From Chitinophagaceae bacterium (GTDB taxonomy: Bacteria; Bacteroidota; Bacteroidia; Chitinophagales; Chitinophagaceae): a stretch of DNA of 12,911 bases. Shown in pieces: positions 7,589-12,911 of this stretch. The stretch is taken from positions 1-12,911 of the forward strand of contig CANHLV010000020.1 in NCBI GenBank assembly GCA_947461495.1, given 5' to 3'. Under the pieces are notes generated by a model. That model was not told the origin of the DNA. It ran no database searches and worked only from the letters and a program-made list of their open reading frames with translations. Each line of letters begins with the position of its first letter. Position 1 is the stretch's first letter. A program made the translations under genes and the position numbers.

Positions 7589-8926
7589 ATGGCAATTCTG
7601 TCAAACAGACTTTCAAAAGAGCAATTTGAAAAAAACTTCTCAGACATACATCCTCCATTTGAAACTAAAGATGCAGCATTGGTAGAGGCCAACAGGTGCT
7701 TATTTTGTTACGATGCGCCATGTATGAAAAGTTGTCCAACGAGTATTGATGTTCCTAAATTCATCAAGCAGATTACTACCGATAATGTAAAAGGAAGTGC
7801 ACATACAATCTTGTCTTCAAACATAATGGGCGCTGGTTGCAGTAGGGTTTGTCCGGTGGAGAAATTATGTGAAGGGGCTTGTGTATATAATTTGATGGAT
7901 GAAGATCCAATACCCATTGCAAAATTGCAACGATATAGTACAGAGATGGCAATGCAAAAAAAATGGCCTTTGTTTAAACGTAAAGAGAGTAAAGGAAAGA
8001 AGGTGGCTGTTATCGGATCCGGTCCTGCAGGGTTGAGTTGTGCGCATGTATTATCACGTGAAGGCATAGACGTAACTGTTTATGAAAAAGAAAAGCAAGG
8101 CGGTGGTTTAATGACCTATGGTATTGCTGCTTATAAAGTAACTCCAGAGTTTTGTAAAGATGAGGTGGATTATATTTTATCAATCGGAGGTATCAGTATA
8201 AAGTATGAGCAAGAATTGGGTAAGAATGTTCATTTGACTGATTTGCAAAAAGAATACGACGCTGTTTATTTAGCGATGGGAGTAGGTTTGGCAAGAAAGT
8301 TGGATATTCCTGGTGAGCAAATCGAAGGAGTGGTAGATGCTATCAGTTTTATCTATGAAATCAGAAACAGTGGTTTTAGTAAAGTTGCAGTTGGGGATAA
8401 AGTTGCAGTAATTGGAATGGGGATGACTGCAATAGATGCGGCAACACAGGCAAAAAGACTGGGAGCTTCTGAAGTAACAATGCTGTATAGACGAACTCAG
8501 GAGGAGATGCCATGTACGGAAGTGGAATTGGATATCGCTAAACTAGATGGATGTGAAATTATATGGTTAGCTGCTCCTAAAGAAATAAAAGGCGCCGATG
8601 GAAAAGTAAATGAAATGGTTGTAGAAAAAATGAAATTGGGAGAGCCTGATCAAAGCGGAAGAAGATCGCCTGTTGCTACAGGAGAAATATTTTCATTGAA
8701 TGTAGATATGGTGATTAAGGCTGCCGGTCAAATGCCCTATCAAGAATTGGTATCATCAAATCAATTGGAAAATAATGGCGGCAAGTTGAAAGTCAATAAT
8801 AATCAAACTAATTTGAAAGGTGTTTTTGCAGGTGGTGATTGTGTAAATGGAGGAAGAGAAGTGGTTGATGCAGTGCAGGCTGGAAAGGATGGAGCGGCAG
8901 ATATTCTGAAGTTTTTGACTAGTTAA
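7589..8926 (+). CDS. preT: NAD(P)H-dependent dihydropyrimidine dehydrogenase, subunit PreT
   Basis: A 445-residue flavoprotein that takes electrons from NAD(P)H and passes them to PreA for reduction of uracil or thymine. The N-terminal iron-sulfur domain has C37, C40, C45, C49 and C88, C94, C98, at the same spacing as the two N-terminal 4Fe-4S clusters of mammalian dihydropyrimidine dehydrogenase. Q114 lies 16 residues after C98, matching the unusual glutamine ligand (Q156 in the pig enzyme). The FAD motif is VIGSGPAGLSCA (141-152). The second dinucleotide motif is VIGMGMTAIDAA (274-285), followed by YRRTQEEMP (300-308). The C-terminal FAD-binding motif is FAGGDCVNGG (413-422). GltD-like glutamate synthase small subunits share this design, but the preA gene downstream settles the assignment. 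Confidence 0.93.
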   Translation: MAILSNRLSKEQFEKNFSDIHPPFETKDAALVEANRCLFCYDAPCMKSCPTSIDVPKFIKQITTDNVKGSAHTILSSNIMGAGCSRVCPVEKLCEGACVYNLMDEDPIPIAKLQRYSTEMAMQKKWPLFKRKESKGKKVAVIGSGPAGLSCAHVLSREGIDVTVYEKEKQGGGLMTYGIAAYKVTPEFCKDEVDYILSIGGISIKYEQELGKNVHLTDLQKEYDAVYLAMGVGLARKLDIPGEQIEGVVDAISFIYEIRNSGFSKVAVGDKVAVIGMGMTAIDAATQAKRLGASEVTMLYRRTQEEMPCTEVELDIAKLDGCEIIWLAAPKEIKGADGKVNEMVVEKMKLGEPDQSGRRSPVATGEIFSLNVDMVIKAAGQMPYQELVSSNQLENNGGKLKVNNNQTNLKGVFAGGDCVNGGREVVDAVQAGKDGAADILKFLTS

Positions 8927-8963
8927 GTAAAATGTAAAAATTTAAAAGTAAAAAGTTAAAAAC
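8927..8963 (+). repeat. A-rich intergenic element, copy 3
   Basis: The block reads GTAAAATGTA, AAAATTTAAA, AGTAAAAAGT, TAAAAAC, directly after the preT stop codon. It is the best match to the element at 853-889, and a shorter relative sits at 2465-2492. The function is unknown. Confidence 0.45.
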
Positions 8964-9047
8964 AATAAACAATACACCTCAAACAACAAATCTCCATAAC
9001 TCACAGAGAAACCAAAATTTAAAATTTACAACTCAAAATAACAATCC
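8927..9047. other. 121-bp gap between preT and preA with A-rich element
   Basis: This is the longest gap inside the cluster, and it lies between the genes of two partner subunits. 8927-8963 is an A-rich block nearly identical in layout to 853-889 (GTAAAA, TG, AAAATTTAAA, AGTAAAAAGT, AAAAA). 9013-9028 holds a direct AAAATTT repeat. No ORF, terminator stem or clear promoter is seen, so read-through from preT is assumed. Confidence 0.5.
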
Positions 9048-10316
9048 ATGGCTGATATAAGTTCCATTTTTTTAGGCATAAAATCTCCCAATCCATTTTG
9101 GTTGGCAAGTGCACCTCCTACGGATAAAAAAATAAATGTACTCCGAGCATTTGAAGCCGGTTGGGGTGGTGTAGTGTGGAAGACATTGGGGTCGCAGGTA
9201 AAAAATGTTTCATCAAGATATTCAGCTGTTAATTATGGTGGGCATAAAGTAATGGGCTTTAATAATATTGAATTAATCAGCGATAGACCTCTTGTAGTTA
9301 ATTTAAAGGAAATCGAAGAGTGTATAAAATTATTCCCCGATAGAGCTATGATTGTCTCTTTGATGGCAGATAACAATAGGGAGAGCTGGCATGAGCTCAT
9401 AAAAAAAGTTGAAGATACAGGAGCTCATGGATTTGAATTGAACTTTGGTTGTCCACACGGAATGACAGAAAGAGGTATGGGCGCAGCAGTTGGGCAGGAT
9501 CCTGAAATCGCAAAAATGGTAGTAGAATGGGTAATGGAAAAAGCAACAATTCCTGTCATAACAAAACTAACTCCGAATGTACACTCCGTTGTTCCAACAG
9601 GTAAAGCTGTAGTTGAAGCAGGTACAAATGCCTTGTCATTAATTAATACCATTCAATCTGTTACCGGCGTTGATTTAGATACATTAGTTCCTAACCCTTA
9701 TGTAGATGGGAAAAGTGTATTTGGTGGATATTGTGGTCCTGCGGTTAAGCCCATCGCTTTGAAAATGCTGACTACCATTGCACAAAATCAAGTAACAAAT
9801 AAAGTTCCTGTTTCGGGTATTGGTGGTGTTAGTACATGGAAAGATGCAGTTGAGTTTATGTTGCTAGGTGCAAGCAATGTTCAGGTATGTACTGCAGCAA
9901 TGAAACACGGATTCAGAATTGTTGAAGATATGTGTGAAGGATTGAATAACTGGATGGATGAGAAAGGTTACAAAAAGCTGGATGACTTTATTGGGAAATC
10001 GGTACAAAATATCGTGCATTGGGAAGATCTAGATATCAACTATCATCATGTTGCAAATATCGATCAGGATAAATGTATCCACTGTGGATTATGCTATATA
10101 GCTTGTGAGGATACTTCGCATCAATCTATTAATTTAGAATTAGGAAAACCTTACAACAATTATACAATTAAAGAAGAAGAATGCGTAGGTTGTAATTTAT
10201 GTCAACTAGTATGTCCCGTTAGTAATTGTATTACGATGGTAGAAAAAAGAGTTGCACCTGAATATGTAAACTGGATAGAATATCAAAAAAGAGGGTTGCC
10301 ATTAAACGATCATTAA
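9048..10316 (+). CDS. preA: Dihydropyrimidine dehydrogenase catalytic subunit PreA
   Basis: A 422-residue protein made of a dihydroorotate-dehydrogenase-like FMN barrel (about 1-325) and a C-terminal double 4Fe-4S ferredoxin domain (about 335-400). It reduces the C5-C6 double bond of uracil or thymine. K45 in VWKTLG and K173 in TKLTPN are the expected FMN-site lysines. N132 and C135 in LNFGCPHG correspond by spacing to the substrate Asn and catalytic Cys of mammalian DPD (N668, C671). GIGGVSTW (257-264) is the FMN phosphate region. The iron-sulfur cysteines are C343, C346, C349, C353 and C379, C382, C385, C389. Together with PreT it gives the full domain content of the single-chain mammalian enzyme, split into two genes. 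It starts 121 bases after preT. Confidence 0.95.
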   Translation: MADISSIFLGIKSPNPFWLASAPPTDKKINVLRAFEAGWGGVVWKTLGSQVKNVSSRYSAVNYGGHKVMGFNNIELISDRPLVVNLKEIEECIKLFPDRAMIVSLMADNNRESWHELIKKVEDTGAHGFELNFGCPHGMTERGMGAAVGQDPEIAKMVVEWVMEKATIPVITKLTPNVHSVVPTGKAVVEAGTNALSLINTIQSVTGVDLDTLVPNPYVDGKSVFGGYCGPAVKPIALKMLTTIAQNQVTNKVPVSGIGGVSTWKDAVEFMLLGASNVQVCTAAMKHGFRIVEDMCEGLNNWMDEKGYKKLDDFIGKSVQNIVHWEDLDINYHHVANIDQDKCIHCGLCYIACEDTSHQSINLELGKPYNNYTIKEEECVGCNLCQLVCPVSNCITMVEKRVAPEYVNWIEYQKRGLPLNDH

Positions 10317-10339
10317 TCACTTTATAGAAAATATTTTTT

Positions 10340-11578
10340 GTGAAAATCAACAAAAACAGATTAGAGGCTCATTTCGAAGCTATGAGTCTTATTGGAAAAA
10401 TAGGAGAGACTGGTACTTGTCGTCCTGCTCATTCTTCTTTGGAAAAAGAGGCTTTTATCCTAGCGTCATCTTGGATGCAGGAAGCGGGTATGAAAACAAG
10501 GATTGATGATTTTGGCAACCTGATTGGTCGTTATGAAGGTACCAATCCTGAATTACCTGTGTTGATGATGGGTTCTCATTTGGATTCGCAGCCTTATGGT
10601 GGAAGATTTGATGGTGTTGCAGGAGTATTATGTGCGATTGAAGTAATAATGGAGATGAAAGAAAATGGAATTATTCCGGAAAGATCTATTGATGTAGTAT
10701 CTTTTGCTGATGAGGAAGGATGGCGATTTAATAAAGGACTATTCGGTTCCAGAGGGATTTTAGGAAAATTGGAAGATGGTGATTTATCCAGAAAGGATAA
10801 AGATGGAATCACACGAGAACAAGCATTGATAGATTTTGGGTGTGATGTTACAAAATTTAAAGAATCGGAATATAAAGAAGGAAGTATTTATTGCTTTTTG
10901 GAATTGCATATAGAACAAGGCCCGGTTTTAGATAATGCTAAAAAGCCAATTGGTGTGGTGAGCGGTATTTCTGGTCCGCTTTGGCTAACGGTAAACCTTA
11001 AAGGTCAGGCAGGTCATACCGGTTCGGTGCCTATGCCTTTGAGAAAAGACTCTTTATTAGGAGCTGCTGAAATTATCGTAGCGCTAAATGAAATAGCAAC
11101 TCAGGTAAAAGAAAATCCAACAGTAGGAACAGTTGCAACTATAAAAGTTTTTCCGGCAAGCCGAAATATTATTGCAGAAGAAACTGAGTTTACAATAGAT
11201 TTAAGAGATATCGATTTGGCAAGACGCCATCGTTATGAAAAACAATTGATGGATAAAATCGAGAGCATCACAAAAAAACATGGGTTAACTTATACCATTA
11301 AGGAAGATACTAATAGTGAGCCCAGATATTGTGCGGACTGGATTAAAGAAATTATTCAGAATAACTGTAAGCAACTTCAACTAGATGCACCCGAACTCAT
11401 GAGCGGTCCCTTTCATGATGCTTTAATGCTGTCTTATGTTTGTGATTATGGGATGATTTTTGTAAGGTGCAAAGACGGCATCAGTCACAATCCTTTGGAG
11501 TTTGCGTCTTATGAAGATCTGGCTCTCGGCACCGAAGTGATGTATGGAACGGTGTTGGATATTCTCAAAAGAAAGTAA
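10340..11578 (+). CDS. M20-type Zn-dependent N-carbamoyl amino acid hydrolase (possible second beta-ureidopropionase)
   Basis: A 412-residue metallohydrolase of the peptidase M20 hydantoinase/carbamoylase group, which includes allantoate amidohydrolase, N-carbamoyl-L-amino-acid hydrolase and some beta-ureidopropionases. The binuclear metal ligands are all present: H80 in GSHLDSQPYGG, D91 in RFDGVAG, E126 in ADEEGWRF, H190 in ELHIEQGP and H383 in GISHNPLE. AGHTGSVPM (224-232) belongs to the small dimerisation domain. I kept the GTG start, because residues 7-28 (RLEAH to TGTCR) fit the normal family N-terminus. The next ATG, at residue 15, would cut into it. It lies 23 bases after preA, so it probably shares the transcript. 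It may hydrolyse N-carbamoyl-beta-alanine, carbamoyl-3-aminoisobutyrate, allantoate or a carbamoyl-L-amino acid. The exact substrate cannot be decided here. Confidence 0.88.
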   Translation: MKINKNRLEAHFEAMSLIGKIGETGTCRPAHSSLEKEAFILASSWMQEAGMKTRIDDFGNLIGRYEGTNPELPVLMMGSHLDSQPYGGRFDGVAGVLCAIEVIMEMKENGIIPERSIDVVSFADEEGWRFNKGLFGSRGILGKLEDGDLSRKDKDGITREQALIDFGCDVTKFKESEYKEGSIYCFLELHIEQGPVLDNAKKPIGVVSGISGPLWLTVNLKGQAGHTGSVPMPLRKDSLLGAAEIIVALNEIATQVKENPTVGTVATIKVFPASRNIIAEETEFTIDLRDIDLARRHRYEKQLMDKIESITKKHGLTYTIKEDTNSEPRYCADWIKEIIQNNCKQLQLDAPELMSGPFHDALMLSYVCDYGMIFVRCKDGISHNPLEFASYEDLALGTEVMYGTVLDILKRK

Positions 11579-11580
11579 TA

Positions 11581-11726
11581 TTGAATTCTCAGTATTTATA
11601 AGATATTTATAAAAAAATATGGAGTAAATGTTTAAATGATTTTCACAATGGAAAATATATTCATTGAAAGTGCAGTGATATCAACATATTAAACGAATAA
11701 GGAATTATTTCCTAATGCAGTGAATA
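11581..11726. repeat. Right copy of diverged direct repeat
   Basis: This copy begins 2 bases after the stop codon of the last cluster gene and parallels 92-226 in the same orientation. Its blocks are TTGAATTCTCAGTA (11581-11594), TTTTCACAA (11640-11648), ATTGAAAGT (11663-11671) and the exact TATCAACATATT (11679-11690). A hairpin follows at 11698-11714, made of TA, bulged A, GGAA, loop TTAT, TTCCTA. Relative to the left copy, inner pairs G-T and G-C are both replaced by A-T. The copy is more AT-rich than the left one, suggesting long divergence. Confidence 0.6.
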
Positions 11727-11819
11727 CTACAAACAAGAGTTCCCAGAAATAGAAGCCTTTTTTTGGAGGATATAATTTTTGCCCTTTTATCACTCGTGGT
11801 ATCTAATTGGGATGACTTC

Positions 11820-11835
11820 ATTTAAACCTTTAAAT
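11820..11835. promoter_or_regulatory. 16-bp AT palindrome
   Basis: ATTTAAA, CC, TTTAAAT forms a perfect inverted repeat with 7-base arms. It lies about 160 bases upstream of the M36 start codon and could be a regulator site. In such an AT-rich stretch it could equally be chance. Confidence 0.25.
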
Positions 11836-11895
11836 TTCTGATTATTCAATATTCATAAAATACCTAATTTCATAATTAATTCAAAAAAATATTTC

Positions 11896-11903
11896 TAATT
11901 TAG
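11896..11903 (+). promoter_or_regulatory. Candidate -7 element for the M36 gene
   Basis: TAATTTAG followed by CA differs by one base from the Bacteroidota -7 form TAATTTTG and lies 92 bases before the start codon. No TTG is present at the right distance upstream, so the call is weak. Confidence 0.25.
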
Positions 11904-11995
11904 CACTTCCAAATTTGTACCATCTGATTACACGCTGCCTTTCTTCTAAAACCATTAAGATTTCTTATTTTACTTATTAAAGTCAAACAACTTAC

Positions 11996-12911
11996 ATGAA
12001 AAAATTTCTTTTCAGTGTCTTCGCTATTCTATTGTCAATTGTCAGTTTTGCACAGATAAATCAAGCTGATAGAAACACTGCGCTTTCTCTTATTAAATCC
12101 AATTTGAAACAAATTGGTTTGTCGGAAAATGATTACAATAATCTGGATGTGTCCAGCACTTATTTGATTGAACAATCCAATATCAGAATGGTATATCTTA
12201 TTCAAACATTTAAAGGCATTCAGGTTTTTAATAAAATGCAGGTATTGGCATTTAAAAATGGTTCACTTGTTTCAGCAACTGGTGGAAGAGTTGGTCAAAT
12301 TGAACAGTTGGTTAATGTTCCGAGTGCAACTCCATTAATTGATGCAACTCAGGCATTAGCAACTGTTTTAGCTGATCAGCAAATTTTGAGTAATGAAAAG
12401 ATAGTATCGGTAAAGCAAGTGTTAGGAAAAACATACTTTGGAAAATTGAATGTTTCTAATGTTGATATTTCAGCTGAATTGGTTTGGTTGCCGATTAACA
12501 ATAAAGAAATCAGATTGACTTGGCAGATTGAAATCGCTCCGCTAAAAACTTCTGATCATTATTTAATCAGAGTTGATGCCGTTTCTAATCGTGTGATTGA
12601 TAAAAACAATTACACTGTTTATGAGCAATTTGAACAATTGAAATCAAAAGAGCAAGTTGTTTTTGAGAACACACAAAATAGTACTGCAGCCAATCAATCA
12701 CCGAATGTAGTTACTTCAGCTTCAATGCGTGTGATTCCTTATCCTGCTGAAAGTCCTATACATGCTGGTGGTGCTCATGCATTAGTTACTGATCCATGGA
12801 CTTGGGCTCCAGGAAATGCGACTTCGCTTTTATGGAATTATGATGGAACTGCTTACAGAGACAGTACAAGAGGAAACAATGTTTGGGCGCAAGAAGACAG
12901 AGATAACAACA
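11996..12911 (+). CDS. Secreted M36 (fungalysin-type) metallopeptidase, 5' part
   Basis: An open frame of 305 codons runs off the window end. It begins with a clear signal peptide: MKKF, a hydrophobic core, then a likely cut after SFAQ (about residue 20). Residues about 45-100 look like an FTP (fungalysin/thermolysin) propeptide, including YLIQTFKGIQVFN and a following strand-rich segment. Residues about 120-205 continue the prodomain, ending in VDAVSNRVIDKNNYTVYE. The last visible part has DPWTWAP and TRGNNVWAQEDRDNN, which match the start of M36 mature domains, where a TRGNNVxAxxDxDNN-like stretch is typical. The HExxH zinc site and any C-terminal type IX sorting domain would lie beyond the window. 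It is likely an extracellular protease and has no evident link to pyrimidine breakdown. Confidence 0.85.
   Translation, partial: MKKFLFSVFAILLSIVSFAQINQADRNTALSLIKSNLKQIGLSENDYNNLDVSSTYLIEQSNIRMVYLIQTFKGIQVFNKMQVLAFKNGSLVSATGGRVGQIEQLVNVPSATPLIDATQALATVLADQQILSNEKIVSVKQVLGKTYFGKLNVSNVDISAELVWLPINNKEIRLTWQIEIAPLKTSDHYLIRVDAVSNRVIDKNNYTVYEQFEQLKSKEQVVFENTQNSTAANQSPNVVTSASMRVIPYPAESPIHAGGAHALVTDPWTWAPGNATSLLWNYDGTAYRDSTRGNNVWAQEDRDNN

Larger units (their letters stand above)
11727..11995. other. Upstream region of the M36 peptidase gene
   Basis: No gene is visible on either strand. It contains a 7-base T-run (11758-11764) without a stem before it, a 16-bp AT palindrome at 11820-11835, and a promoter-like site at 11896-11903. 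No convincing terminator for the catabolic cluster was found between 11579 and 11770. Only weak AT-only stems, such as ATATTT/AAATAT near 11605-11620, are seen. Confidence 0.5.

Noticed and set aside
9480..9497. Apparent loss of a PreA active-site cysteine at V148 (GMGAAVGQDPE)
   Set aside because: By spacing from the substrate Asn (N132), the catalytic cysteine is C135 in GCPHG, which is present. The later position is not the catalytic one.
11758..11764. T-run as terminator for the catabolic cluster
   Set aside because: No stem of useful stability precedes it. The repeat hairpin at 11698-11714 is over 40 bases upstream.

Overview
The window looks like a chromosomal segment from a Bacteroidota bacterium, probably of a Chitinophagaceae-like lineage. 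It is AT-rich, start codons lack clear purine-rich Shine-Dalgarno sequences, promoter-like sites resemble the Bacteroidota TTG / TAnnTTTG type, and the last gene starts a secreted M36 peptidase of the kind common in gliding Bacteroidota. The placement rests on these traits and on protein style; no 16S or other marker gene is present.

Layout: positions 1-279 are non-coding. They hold one copy of a diverged ~135-bp repeat and a strong intrinsic terminator facing right, probably ending a gene left of the window. A leftward Lrp/AsnC regulator (280-759) is divergent from a rightward run of eight genes (997-11578). In order these encode a CoA-acylating (methyl)malonate-semialdehyde dehydrogenase, a class III aminotransferase, an NCS1 permease, dihydropyrimidinase, a nitrilase-family beta-ureidopropionase, the two dihydropyrimidine dehydrogenase subunits PreT and PreA, and a second, M20-type carbamoyl-amino-acid hydrolase. 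A 417-bp gap follows, with a second copy of the repeat just after the last stop codon. The window then ends inside the M36 metallopeptidase (11996 onward).

How the genes work together: NCS1 imports a pyrimidine base. PreT-PreA reduces uracil or thymine to the dihydro-base, and dihydropyrimidinase opens the ring. A ureidopropionase releases CO2, ammonia and beta-alanine (or 3-aminoisobutyrate). The aminotransferase makes malonate (or methylmalonate) semialdehyde, and the dehydrogenase yields acetyl-CoA (or propionyl-CoA). This is a complete reductive (Pyd-type) route from base to central metabolism, with a likely local regulator. All key catalytic residues I looked for are present.

The pathway itself is known. 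The less ordinary points are two unrelated candidate enzymes for the same third step, a pair of diverged direct repeats with a covarying hairpin bracketing the whole cluster, a shared A-rich element in three of the cluster's intergenic gaps, and a perfect 6-bp hairpin or operator just upstream of the first catabolic gene. I see no clearly novel defence, mobile or RNA-guided system here.
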